A DNA stretch of 64,000 nucleotides from Thinopyrum elongatum (Eukaryota > Streptophyta > Magnoliopsida > Poales > Poaceae): contig CM022303.1 of NCBI GenBank assembly GCA_011799875.1, forward strand, positions 429,087,108-429,151,107, in the 5' to 3' direction. Below the pieces are notes generated by a model. That model saw only the letters and a program-made list of their open reading frames with translations, ran no database searches and was not told the origin of the DNA. Made by a program: the position numbers and the translations under genes. This document shows positions 41,427 to 52,609 of the stretch, in pieces (position 1 is the first letter of the stretch; every line of letters starts with the position of its first letter).

Positions 41427-42143
41427 ATGGAATCTGCGCCTTGTTATCCCGAAATTTTCAAGCTCGAGTATCTTTTGTCTCTTCAGCTGCGAAACTCCCA
41501 CCTCTTCAACCCGCGCCGCGCCTTGTTATCCCAAAATTTCAACGCGCGCAAAAACTCCCTCCTCATCCAAAATCGGTCCCGTAGCCCAGACACACAAAAT
41601 CCCCCTTCTACCCCTCAGCCGGAAATGCCTCCTCGTCGTCGCGTGGTCAAAACCGGTGGGGGTTACGTTCGTAACTTACCCCACATTTTGGACAAGCACG
41701 GCCCTAAGCCATGGCTCCCCCCTACCTTCCCATTCGCCCCCCATTCTTACACTAAGGCCGCCAAAACCCACGAAACCCACACTCCTCCTCGGCCTCCCGA
41801 CCGCCGCCCAGCCGGAGACTCTTCCCCGATGACATCGTCCATAGCAAGAGCTCGACGTCCCACGTCCACCGCACCGGATGAGGATCCATCGTCGATCTCG
41901 TTATCCCGTCGGATCAACTGCCCCGTCCTCCACCTCCAAGGAGCTGCCTTGATGTTCGCCTCATCTATCACGCCACCTCCATCCCCACAGCGCTGTCTTG
42001 ACCTGCCCCACCGTAACCACAACACCCTCACCAATTCCTCCGATGATTTCGAGGCCTACTCGGCGCCACCAAGGAGGTTCTGCACTCACCGCTGCATTTT
42101 ATCTTTTCTTCGATCTCACGGGGCTGCCAGTGCTCGATACTGA
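41427..42143 (+). CDS. Unrecognised Pro/Ser/Arg-rich ORF
   Basis: An open frame of 238 codons from ATG 41427 (MESAPCYPEIFKLEYL); an internal ATG at 41625 starts MPPRRRVVKTGGGYVRNL. Composition is rich in Pro, Ser, Arg and His, with low-complexity stretches (PPRPPDRRPAGDSSP). No domain is recognised. The first part contains a ~80-bp tandem duplication (CCTTGTTATCCC at 41440 and 41519). It could be a chance frame in GC-rich DNA or part of a transposon-captured fragment. Codon-level support is weak. Confidence 0.3.
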   Translation: MESAPCYPEIFKLEYLLSLQLRNSHLFNPRRALLSQNFNARKNSLLIQNRSRSPDTQNPPSTPQPEMPPRRRVVKTGGGYVRNLPHILDKHGPKPWLPPTFPFAPHSYTKAAKTHETHTPPRPPDRRPAGDSSPMTSSIARARRPTSTAPDEDPSSISLSRRINCPVLHLQGAALMFASSITPPPSPQRCLDLPHRNHNTLTNSSDDFEAYSAPPRRFCTHRCILSFLRSHGAASARY

Positions 42144-42244
42144 GCAGCCATGGTGGGTCTCGATCGATGGCGCCGTCGCCAGCCACTTCCTCCATGGTGT
42201 CACTCACCCATCTCGTTGCTTCCTCGGTGGCGACTTCCACACCA

Positions 42245-42560
42245 GCACTAGCTGCTGCTGCTCCGGCTCTCGCTCGCGCTGCTACTGCTGCTGCTCCGGC
42301 TCTCGCTCGCGATGCGGCTCTGTTCTTGCTGCCGGTCACGCTGCTGCACGGCTCTTGCTTTCGTTCATGTTGCTGCTCTACTCTGCTCTTGCTATCGGTC
42401 GCGGTGCTGCTCCGCTCTTGCTCTCATTCATGCTGTTGCTCCACTGTTGCTCTCGTTCGTGCTGCTGCTTTGCTCTTGCTCTCGCTCGCGCTGCTGCTGC
42501 ACGACCTGTGGCAGCTACAGGAGTTGCTGCTTTAGCACTCGCTCGCGATGCTGCTGCAGG
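42245..42560. repeat. CTG/CTC-rich minisatellite
   Basis: Irregular repeats of GCTGCTGCTCCG-GCTCTCGCTCGCG type, with unit length of about 30-40 bp. It opens several incidental Leu/Cys- or Ala-rich frames, none credible as a protein. Confidence 0.75.
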
Positions 42561-42599
42561 AGCTGCTCTCTGCTAGTGCGTTCCTTGCTCGAGCGGCTG

Positions 42600-43509
42600 C
42601 TGATTTAGATCACTGCTTCTCTGCTACCAGTGCTCGAACACCCTAAACTTCTATTGCAGTGCTCTACTACTAGTTCAATCAGTTTCATCAGAAAAATTCA
42701 GTTTCGACAGTAAAATTCTGTTTCGACTCTAAAGTTCACTTTCTTCAGTTAAATTCTGAGTCAACAGTATTTACAGCATCTGTCAGAGCGGCCGCGGCGC
42801 GGCTGATGCATTTTACAACTAGCACTTTTTGGTGATGTATTTTGCATCATCTATTGCAGATGCTATTAGACTCCCACTTCAGATTAATGTTGTCTATCTT
42901 GTCCTGCTTTAGCCTCGCCGTCGTACACCTCACCGGAGCCACTCCAACAACGGAACGGTCCATCACAGCGGAGCAGTATCCTCGGCGCCATCTCCATAGG
43001 CCTCTGATCTTCTTCCCCGCCTCCGATAGTCATACCAGCATCACCATCCTCCACGTCCAACCCAATGATGCTGAGGTCGACAACGCTATGCCAAAGAGGT
43101 TGTACACTCGTCGCATCACTTTGTTACTCTACATTCATGTCGATCCCTCAGGGATCCTTTGGTTCAAAGCAGTTGTAAATCTAGAAATAAATGAATCGTG
43201 GTCACAAATTTAACATGGAGAAAACTAAATGCTCTTTTGAACCACAATTTGAATCAGTTTAGCAAGATAGCCTTTATATGATATTCATGTGGACCAAATC
43301 TAAGCTCATAGAATATTTCGAGGGCAGGCTTCAGCTTGTTGAAGACTGCCTACTAGAGTCGCCACTGGTTCAAAGAAAAAGTGAAGGAAAACATAGGAAT
43401 TAGAAACTTTACTATGGTACTACTATCCGTGCATTAGGTTAGAAGGAATGGAGCAAAGTAAAACTGGACGATTTTTTCCTTTGGTGTCTCTTTCAAAGAA
43501 AAAACGTAG
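42600..43509. other. Intergenic, no firm gene
   Basis: It includes TTCGACAGTAAAATTCTGTTTCGAC-like repeats (42.70-42.75 kb), a short frame of 123 codons at 42845-43213 without recognisable domains, and AT-rich DNA up to the LTR of element E. Confidence 0.4.
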
Positions 43510-44587
43510 TGTCGGGGAAATGACACCTATGGGATCCCGCGGATCCCTTCTACGGTTGGCAGGGAGAAAAGAGTCCAAAAAGAGCGGGTCTAGCGATCAA
43601 CACGATGAACTTTTACCCAGGTTCGGGCCGCTGAGCAGCGTAAAACCCTAGTCCTGCTTTGAGTGTATATTGAGCGTTCTTGAGCTTCGGCTCGCTGCTA
43701 TGCATGCAAACAAGGCCGGAAAGTCCAAAAAGTCCGAATCCTTCTCCAGTACACCTTGGGCCTCCTATTATACCAAGGGGCTACCACAGTGGCGAGCAAG
43801 CATACAGGAGGTGTAAAGCTGCTACAGTGTTCATGCTTATCACTGACGTCTTAGGACAAACGCATTAAATGCGCTGCTTACGTGCCCCCTAACTTTATCG
43901 GGGATGGAAATGGAGCCTGTCCCATCTGTCGCCGCCTCACTCCGTCTTGACACGCATCCAAGATGACGCGGCATGCAGCGCCAAGCTGACTGGCTAGCTG
44001 CTGCGCTGGAGCGGTGGCAGGATCTTCATGAAGATTTGCATGCCACCACGCAGGTGCCTGCCGGGTTGGCAGGCCAGTTGCTGTGCTGGAACAGTGGCAG
44101 GGCAGTGGAGCCTTGTCGTGCGCGAGCCTTGCCGTTGCCTCACAATCATCGCTGACAAGAGTCTTGCCGGGGCCTCGCAGTCGTCCCCGGCAAGAACCTT
44201 GCTGGGAACTTTGCCTTCTGGTCTTCACGAAGATCTGCATGCCACCAGTCTTCACAAAGATCTGCATGCTACTACGCATGTGCCCCTGAGTCTTGGTCTT
44301 GACGTTGTTGATGGTGTCAGAGCTCTCAACCTCAAGGGTGGTGGCCTTGTCAGCGCTTCACAAGCCATCTCGGCTAGGATCTTGCCGGGGCTTCGCAAGC
44401 CGCCCTGGCAAGGATCTTGCCGGCGGTCCAGCTTGTCTTCTGCTCTCTGGTTACTGGCTTGGATGCCGCCTTGGTCGTCTTGTATTTTGCCTCCAACTGC
44501 CCCCACCAAGCCTCGCCGCAGGTGCGGCTGCAACTGCCCACGCAGAAGTAAGGGGTACAAAAGGGCCCAAACTTGTGTACACCGACA
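43510..44587 (-). repeat. Element E 3' LTR
   Basis: 1,078 bp; the plus strand reads TGTCGGGGAAATGACACC to TGTGTACACCGACA. It contains short repeats of CTTCACGAAGATCTGCATGCC type at 44025, 44213 and 44237. Its partner LTR is not in the window, so the boundaries rest on TGTC/GACA and the adjoining PPT. Confidence 0.75.
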
Positions 44588-44816
44588 GGAGCCCCCGGGC
44601 CTGGGCCGTACACGAGTGTGAAGCGTCGTTGGGCCAGGCCCAAACAGTGCGCGGGCACGCGTGGCAGGGATTAACTGCTGTAATCATCACGTCTATCGCG
44701 CTTCCCCATGGTCCGTATTGAGTGCGCGACGTGGGGGTCGTGCGTGGAATGGTCGCAGCACGCCTGCGAGAATGCCTTCACATCGAACAATAAAGAGGCA
44801 GCCCCGCGCCTTCCCC

Positions 44817-44824
44817 ATAAAAAG
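44817..44824 (+). promoter_or_regulatory. TATA box of element E antisense gene
   Basis: ATAAAAAG, 157 bp before ATG 44981, on the strand opposite to the element RNA. The distance to the ATG nearly equals that in element B (160 bp), which supports a conserved promoter layout. Confidence 0.5.
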
Positions 44825-44980
44825 TGGGATCCGCAGGGGCGCTGCTCATTTACCCCCTTTGCCTTTCCCAATCTAGTAACCGCCATCTTCTTCTTCTTCC
44901 TCGAGCCCAGACCAGAGCTTTCTCCTCCGTCCGCCGCCGCGCCCTCACCGCTCTCGATCCCCCTCCCTCCCTCGGCTGCT

Positions 44981-45796
44981 ATGGCGCCCAAAACAAGCAA
45001 GGGCAAGGGAGCATCCAAGGCGAGTGAGGGAGAAGAGGTGCCGGAGAGCGAGCTGGTGAAGATGCGAAGGGAGCACGTCGTCTTTCCCCCGACGCTCGAT
45101 GTGCGCGCGCTCAGGGACCAATATCAGTGCATGTGGGGGAGAAACACAACGGGGCATCCTGCCACCCGTGTCATCCCTGCTTCTTGCGCCGTGCCCGCTC
45201 CAGATAAATTCCCTTTCTTCATTGATTACTTCTACTGCGGGCTCTGCCCCCCATTTTCGGATTTCTTCAACGACATCATGTACACCTTCGGCTTCCATCT
45301 TTTGGATTTCATGCCGAACGCCGTGGCGTCTATGGCCATCTTCGCCCACCTCTGCGAGAATTTCGCCGGGGTGGTCCCCAATACAGCGCTGTTCCGTCAC
45401 TACTTCGTCCCTCGCATCCAGCCAGGAGGGGCTCTTTTTGGCTGCGTCACCTGGATCCCGAGGGCCTTGAGCAAGAAGACGTACCCAGAGGGGACCCACA
45501 AGGAGAAGTGGGAAGAATGGCGGAGCAAGTGGTGCTGGATCATGGAGAAGGACCCGCAGCCGTTCTGTATGCCCTGGCAGACGAAATTGGTCCATGGCGG
45601 CAACTGGGGCGACCTCGATTCTCAAGACGGGAAGCTCATAGTCACAACCACCAGAATTCATCGCCTTAGAGCTGCCGGGCTCACGCTCGAGATGATTGGG
45701 GCCGACTTCCTTGGCCGCCGCATCGCCTGTTTGCATAACAAAGAGAGGCCAGCTTGGGATTTTCGGAATGCGGCAGACATCATGAGGCTGTGCCCC
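44981..45796 (+). pseudogene. Element E antisense gene, exon 1 first part
   Basis: ATG 44981 starts MAPKTSKGKGASKASEGEEV, then an open 272-codon reading: FPFFIDYFYCGLCPPFSDFF, LDFMPNAVASMAIFAHLCEN, FGCVTWIPRALSKKTYPEG, KWEEWRSKWCWIMEKDPQPF. This is the same plant domain class as in element B (putative gypsy-type transposon, Transposase_28). It has no stop up to the D insertion at 45796. Coding resumes after the TSD at 59646 in the same frame. Function is unknown; the fold is probably globular with an N-terminal basic tail. Confidence 0.75.
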
Positions 45797-48700
45797 TGTG
45801 ACGACCCCGGCTTAATCGTGCACTAATCATACACGCAAATGCACACGATCAAGCCTAGGACTCACTTGAAGATATATTACAGAAATGAAGATAAGCCTTT
45901 AGATAGGCGGGGCAAAATAAAAACTACGATCGAAAGGCGTAGGCCTCCTGCCTAGGACCCTCCAAATCCTACTCCTGGTCGTCGGTTGGCTCCTCGTAGT
46001 AGTACTCGCCGGGAGGGTAGTAGTAGTAGTAGCCATAGTCGTCGACGGGGGCAACTAGCTCCGGGGCTCCGTCGTCTAGTTGCGACAAAAGGATATGGGG
46101 AGAAAAAGAAAATAAAGCAAACATGAGTACTCATCCGAAGTACTCAGCAAGCAAGAATCTACACTACATATGCAACATTTTCAAAGGGCGGCTGTATATG
46201 TGGACTGGGCTGCAGAAATGCCAGAATAGAGAGGAAGAGCCTAGTCCTATCGAAGACTAGCATCTTCATCAGTCTTGCAGCATTAGAAGAGTGCAGATTA
46301 ACACAATGTAAAGTAGTAGAAATGTTATCAACCTTGGCCAGAGATTCTTCCTCGACTCCCTGCGAGAAAGCAATCCCAGAGCCGTACTATCCAGTTCTCA
46401 TCTCAAGTTCTAGTTGTACCGATTGGGATACAACTCCGAGTGTCCGTTACCGTAGGACAGGCTATCGATAGATTAGTTCTTCCCTGCAGGGGTGCACCAA
46501 CTTACCCACCACGCTCGATTAACTCCGGCCGGACACACTTTTCTGGGTCATGCCCGGCCTCGGCTAAACGATACGCCGCAACCCGACCAAAAACTTAACA
46601 GAGAGGTCAGCACGCCGGACTAAACCTATGCCCCAGGGGTCCTGGGCCATCGCCCCGGGAACTCCTGGACGTTGTGAGGGCGGCCGAGAGCATACCTAGC
46701 AACCCCTTAATACAAGCGCAGTTGCTTAACCAGTCCAACTCAGCGCGCGCCGCTCAAATGCTGACTTCCATTAAGCTTCGGCTGAAGTATACGATGCAGA
46801 ACGCCCATACTATGCCCACGTGATGGTTTGTGCTATCAGGCCAGAGGCCCCTCAGATCAAATATCCAAACCGTAAATGTGTTGGTAGTGCGGTAACGAGT
46901 AGAGACTCATGAAAGATGTGACCCCATCGCCCCGTCTCGAGGACTTGCGGCAAGGGCGAGGAATGCCCGGCCACGCCTCGTGTTCAACCCTCGGGCACCA
47001 TCCAGGTCCACCCGACTCCACATCACTCGCTATTAAGCTCGCACGGGTACCCCTCAGGGCCGACCCATCTTTAGTATCATGTTTCGGTGTACAGCCATAG
47101 TAACCAAAGTATCCATGTGTCTGAGACCAAAGGGACCCTGAGGAATCACCCTCGATGGAATCCCACTTGTTGTTTTCGTCAAGGTGAACGAAGGAGGAAT
47201 CACCCTCGAGGTCCACTCTTGAAGCGTTGCACGACGGTGTCGTTATCGGGGGTGGTGTAGGAGGAATCACCCTCGCTTACCACGACCGATTAACTAACCT
47301 ACAAGGTTATCATTAGAAGTGCTGTCGAGGTATCACCCTCGGCACTCGATAGTAACCCAGTAGTGTCGGCAACTAAAGGGGAAGTGACGTGAGGTGTCGG
47401 GGTCTGATCTTCAATCCCGTTGTTCGGGTCTTCTGATAATCCAGCGGGGTAGTCGGGATAAGTGGGGTCTCTGATGGTCTCTACCCAACTTATTCTAAGC
47501 AGTTTAGGATAACAAATAAGTATCAACAGTAGGTTACAAGTAAATAGGCTATGCAACAGACATAGGATAACAGTACAGCAGCAATTCTAATGCAAGCAAA
47601 AGAGAGAAGAGAATAGGCGATATAGGCATGTTCAAAATGGGGGTGCTTGCCTGCAAGCTCTGGGGCAAGTGGCTGGTCGTCGGGGACGTAGTCATTCTCC
47701 GGAGCGGCGTCTGCCTCAGGAGCTACGTCAATGTCGGGGTCTAATCGAGAGAGAAGTGGGGGAAGAAACAGGTAAACATAATGCAAACAGATGTAACACG
47801 GGGCATGCTATGCTAGGATGCAGTGCAGGGTTGCCTTAAGACGCATCTAAGTCACTCCGGTTATTTTAGGATTTAAGATTGGATTTATTATCCGGTAAGT
47901 ATGCACTATTCATCTACTGGAATCGGTCTAAAAGTTACGGGTTCTCCTACGTAGGAGGTTCTGGTATGGAAAAAGACGACGCGATCAGATTCGTCTCGTC
48001 GTTCTGAGCAACTTTCATGTTTTAAGTTTTTCGATCTGAGTTACGGTTTAAAAGTTATTAATTTTCAAAGATTAAATGATTTTCTGGAATTTATTTTAAT
48101 TTACAGAAAATGATTTATGACGTCAGCATGACGTCACTGTGATGTCAGCAGGTCAACTGCGGCTGACCAGGGTCAAACCTGACATGTGGGTCCAGTGGGA
48201 CCGACATGTCAGCCTCTGTTATTTAACAGTGATTTAATCTACTCTAATAGGGTTAACTAATCAGGTGGGGCCCTCCTGTCAGTGTCACTAACTGTTTAAT
48301 TAATTAAGCTTAATTAGCAAAATGATTAATTAGACTAATAAGAGAGGCGGGCCCACACGTCAGCGGCACATGTGAACAGTGCCCCCGCGTTGACCGCGGT
48401 CAACGCGATCAAACCAGCGGTAGGGCCCTTAGGCAGAGACACAGGGCGGGCCCCACGCCACGCCAGGTCAGCGCCGGCGCCGGCAAGCACTTCGGCGAGC
48501 TCAAAAATAGCGGCCGACACCGGCGAGCCTCGGATCTTCGCTACAGATGGCCGTTTCGCGTGATTTTTGTTGCATTCGAACGAGTCCAGTGCGCCGCATC
48601 GAGCTGAGCCAAAATGGGGACTCGAGGTGACCGAAAAATAGTCGGAACGGCGAGGTGCCGCGGTGACTGAAGTTCGGCGGAATGACGGGCTCGCTACGGG

Positions 48701-49718
48701 AGAGCTTACGGTGCAGAGAGAAGAAAAGGGAAAAAGGAGGAGCTCACCGCGTGGCTAAGAAAAGCCCGTGGGAGCTTAGGAGCACAGGGGAGCTCGGGGG
48801 CGCCGGAGTTCATCGGTGTCAGTGGAGTCGGCGTTGAGCTCGATTCCGTCTGAGCAGTCCCTCCCGGGCTCAACGCCGGGTTGTGGTCGGTGTAGACGAA
48901 TGAGGCGGAGACGTCGGGCTTGACGGGGACGCGAATGGTCGCCGGTGGCCGTGGATCGACGCCGGGCACGGCGGCAGCGGCGTTCGGGATGGAGGGGGAG
49001 GAAGAGGGGGAAGCGAGCATGCCAGGGAGAGAGAGCGATGGGGAGTGAGAGTGCGAGCCAGGGGGTGGTTCGAGGCGACCAGGGGGAAGGGCTCGGGGCG
49101 CCCTTATCCCCTCGCCCAGCTGCCCCATCGCGGTGGCGAGCAGCGGCTGGAACGAGCGCGCGCGTCCACAGGGACGATTACACGGAGGAAGGAGCAGGTG
49201 AGTGAGTGGGCTGGGCCGTCTCGGCCAGTAGCCAGGTAAGTTTCTGCCACTTTTCTTTTTCTGTCATTTTCTCTTTTAGCTAATTAACAGAGAAGAAAAT
49301 GAATTTGTTTGAGCATCCAGGTATCTTAGAAAAATTATGGAACTTGGCCCATAAATTCCAAGGCATTATAATGCACTGCCAAAAATTATTTTGGAGGCAT
49401 AAGGAATAGGTTAGGTATTATTAGAAATTAAAAAGGACAAGTTATATGCTGCTGGACTAATGTTTTAATGTCCAGGGCATTTTGGGAACTTTTATGAGGT
49501 TGGTCTTAAATTTTATAATTGTCTTGGGATTATTTGCAATATGGTGAACATTTTTCCAGAGGTGTTTGAGCCAATTTATTTTGCACTTTAGAATTTGAGT
49601 TCATTTTCAGAATTGGATTTGATTCGTTCTGATTAACCACTATGACTAGGCACTGCAAATGATATGACTTGGCATTATTAGCAGTTGATCATAGTGGCTA
49701 ATACACAGGGGTGTTACA
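45797..49718 (-). repeat. Element D 3' LTR
   Basis: 3,922 bp. In element orientation it begins TGTAACACCCCTGTG and ends GGGGTCGTCACA. It lacks 132 bp found in the other LTR: the deletion joins two GATAT copies (here 45871). Repeated AGGAATCACCCTCG motifs lie at 47.13-47.34 kb. Open frames inside it recur in the other LTR and are not genes. Confidence 0.94.
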
Positions 49719-49719
49719 A

Positions 49720-49745
49720 GTTCTCCTCCTCTAAAAGAAATTCTC
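49720..49745 (-). other. Element D polypurine tract
   Basis: On the minus strand TTAGAGGAGGAGAACT directly precedes the 3' LTR. It is a classical plus-strand primer for grass chromoviruses. Confidence 0.8.
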
Positions 49746-49756
49746 GTCCCGAGAAT

Positions 49757-49876
49757 TTAGGAGGTAGAAGGAAAGAGGTCGGGATATTCTTCCCGAAGAT
49801 GATCTTCGCGTTCCCAAGTGGCTTCATCTTCTGTGTGATTTGACCACTGCACTTTTAGGAACTTGGTCGTCTTCTA
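49757..49876 (-). pseudogene. pol: Element D chromodomain, behind a stop
   Basis: After TAG 49874-49876 the same frame continues KTTKFLKVQWSNHTEDEATW and EREDHLREEYPDLFPS to TAA 49757-49759. The QW..H...EATWE pattern is the chromodomain core that in chromoviruses helps direct integration to marked chromatin. The stop separates it from integrase, so a protein made here would lack it unless read through. Confidence 0.85.
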
Positions 49877-51601
49877 ACGAGTTCGACGTTTAGCTTCATC
49901 GAGAATGCAGATAGGATGCTCCTTATAAGATAAGTCATCTTGTAATTCAAGCATCTCGTGATCCACTACGCGGTGCGGAGATTCCTTGAAGCATTTTCGG
50001 AGCTGCGACATGTGGAAGACATCATGGATATGAGAGAATTGCGGTGGCAACTCCAATTTATATGCCACCTGTCCACGTCTAGCAACAATGCGAAAAGGAC
50101 CAATATAGCGACGGGCTAGCTTGCCCTTGATTCCGAATCGACGGGTGCCCTTCATAGGAGTGACACGAAGATAAGCTTGATCACCTGGTTGATAGGTCAA
50201 GCCCCATCGTTTGCGATCATAGTTGCTCTTCTGGCGATCCTGAGCCGCCTTGAGATTTTCTCGGACAATTAGGACTTGTTCTTCAGCGTGTTGAATAATG
50301 TCCGGTCCCACAAGTGGTCGTTCCCCGGTTTCTGACCAATTCAGAGGGGTTCGACACTTACGTCCGTATAGCACTTCGAAGGGGGCCATTTTCAAGCTGG
50401 CTTGATAACTATTATTATAATAGAATTCGGCATACGGGAGAGATTCTTCCCACTTCTTAACGAACGATATAACACAAGCCCGAAGCATATCTTCAAGCAC
50501 TTGATTAACTCGTTCGACTTGGCCTTGGGATTGGGGATGATAAGCTGAACTCCATGTAATGTGAGTCCCCATAGCTTCTTGGAAACTTTCCCAGAACTTG
50601 GACGTGAAAAGACTGCCATGGTCCGAACTGATCTCCTTCGGAATACCGTGGAGTGAAATGATTCTGGAGATATACAGCCCTGCTAACTGACTAGCAGTGA
50701 TAGTCTCCTTGACAGGTAGAAAATGAGCAACCTTGGAAAGTTGGTCGACGACAACAAGAATAGCGTCGTGACCTTTCTGAGACTTGGGAAGACCAGTAAT
50801 GAAATCCATTTGCACTTTATTCCACTTCCACAAAGGAATAGGGAGTGGTTGAAGAATTCCAGCAGGCTTCTGATGTTCTGCTTTCACGCGACGACATACG
50901 TCACATTCAGCAACGTATCGAGCAATGTCCTGCTTCATCTTGGACCACCAGTACCTTTGACAGAGATCGCGATACATCTTGGTGCTACCCGGATGGATAG
51001 ACAGTGGTGTATCATGAGCCTCCTTCATGACCTTGTCAATCATAAGTTCGAAACGAGGTACTACAATGCGGTCTCTGAAATATAATGTTCCATCTTCAGC
51101 AATCGAGAAATCCCTGTACTTCTCGAGGTGAAGTTCTTTCTTCATCAGATCTACTTCAGCATCTTTGGCTTGCGCTTCCTTAACGTCCTTCTCAAGATCT
51201 GGCTGTACCACAAGGTTTTCAAGAGAACCCTGCGGAATGATACTGACGTTCAGCTTGCGCAACTCTTCATAAAGCTGGGGTTGAGCTTGCTTAACCATGA
51301 GGTAATTGCAATAGGACTTGCGGCTCAAGGCATCAGCCATTACATTAGCCTTGCCAGGGGTATAATAAATACCACAGTCATAGTCCGTGATTGTTTCTAA
51401 CCATCGCTGTTGACGAAGATTAAGATCCGGTTGTGTGAACAAATACTTCAAGCTTTGATGATTGGTATAAATCTCACACCGGTTACCAAGAAGGTAATGT
51501 CTCCACTGCTTCAAAGCATAGATCACCGCAGCGAGTTCGAGATCATGCACTGGATAGTTTTCTTCATGTGGACGCAATTGTCGCGAGGCATATGCAATCA
51601 C
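49877..51601 (-). CDS. pol: Element D RNase H and integrase, open reading frame
   Basis: 575 open codons. RNase H residues include [11 protein letters not shown] (45-55) and the last Asp in [11 protein letters not shown] (85-95). The integrase zinc region has His196, His203, Cys233 and Cys236. The catalytic triad is Asp266 (QMDFITGLP), Asp327 ([10 protein letters not shown]) and Glu363 (GQVERVNQ), with the correct 35-residue spacing. The C-terminal GPF module ([10 protein letters not shown]) is at 498-507, and FHMSQLRKC and [10 protein letters not shown] follow. It ends at KRRTR before TAG 49874-49876. Confidence 0.95.
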
Positions 51602-52609
51602 CTTTCACTCTTGCATTAAGACACAGCCTAATCCCTGACGAGAGGCGTCACAATATATCACAAAATCTTTGCATGAATCTGGAGGAGCAAGCACTGGTGC
51701 AGAAATAAGCTTGTCCTTGAGGGTTTGGAAACTCTCTTGGCATTTGTCTGTCCACTCAAACTTAACGCCTTTGTGGAGTAGATTAGTCAGGGGCTTGGCA
51801 ATCTTGGAAAAGTTTTCGACGAATCATCAACAATAACTTGCAAGGCCGAGAAAACTTCGGACTTGCTTGGCATTCTTCGGAGGAGTCCAGTCAAGGATAG
51901 CCCGAACACGCTCCGGGTTGACGGCAATACCGTCCTTGGAGATCACATGTCCAAGGTAGGTTACTTCGGAAAGCCAGAACTCGCATTTGGAGTACTTGGC
52001 ATACAACTTGTGCTCTCGAAGCCTCTCCAGAACAAGGCGAAGATGTTCATCATGTTCTTCCTTATTCTTTGAATATACTAGAATATCATCCAGATATACC
52101 ACGACGAACTTGTCGAGGTAATCCATGAATATATAATTCATTAGGCGGGAGAACGTAGCTGGAGCATTCGTTAGGCCAAATGACATGACAGTGTATTCAT
52201 AGGAGCCATAACAACTAACGAATGCAGCCTTCGGAATATCTTCTTCACGGACGCGGATATGGTGATAACCCAACCTCAAGTCGAGTTTAGAGAACACCGA
52301 TGATCCAGCGAGTTGATCATATAAATCGTTGATCCGGGGAAGCGGATATTTATTCTGAATGGTTGCCTGGTTGATAGGACGGTAATCTTGAACCAACCTA
52401 TTCGTACAATCTTTCTTCTTGACAAAGAGAGATGGTGCTCCCTAGGCAGAGGAACTGGGACGGATAAAGCCCTTCTTAAGAGACTTGTCGATTTCTTCTT
52501 TAAGCTCAAGAAGATGATGTGGAGGCATCTTGTAAGGATGCTTCGCAGTAGGGGTGGTTCCAGGCTTCAAGTCGATAACAAACTCGAATGCTCTAGCAGG
52601 GGGTATTCC
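51602..52609 (-). pseudogene. pol: Element D reverse transcriptase (stops)
   Basis: RT follows gag-protease in the same polyprotein. The intact central reading (52396-51827) holds [30 protein letters not shown] with catalytic Asp39, [12 protein letters not shown] and YLDD at 101-104. Stops are the TGA at about 52607, TAG at about 52443 (family Trp in SSAWGAP), a double TGA at about 51826 (family Arg-Arg after SYY), and a TGA near 51614 before the RNase H part. All are explained by C-to-T or G-to-A changes, so the frame itself is undisturbed. Confidence 0.9.

Noticed and set aside
42312..42608. Leu/Cys-rich ORFs in the CTG region
   Set aside because: Minisatellite translated in several frames; none preferred.
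45797..45826. Apparent natural C-terminus (CDDPGLIVH) of the element E antisense ORF
   Set aside because: These codons come from the LTR of element D after its insertion point, not from the gene.
46857..47270. 137-codon minus ORF, also present at 56777-57190
   Set aside because: Both lie in the two LTRs of element D and recur only because LTRs are duplicated; no domain.
48706..49205. Overlapping 140- and 86-codon ORFs, repeated at 58664-59205
   Set aside because: GC-rich LTR sequence of element D, again duplicated; low-complexity Pro/Ser composition.
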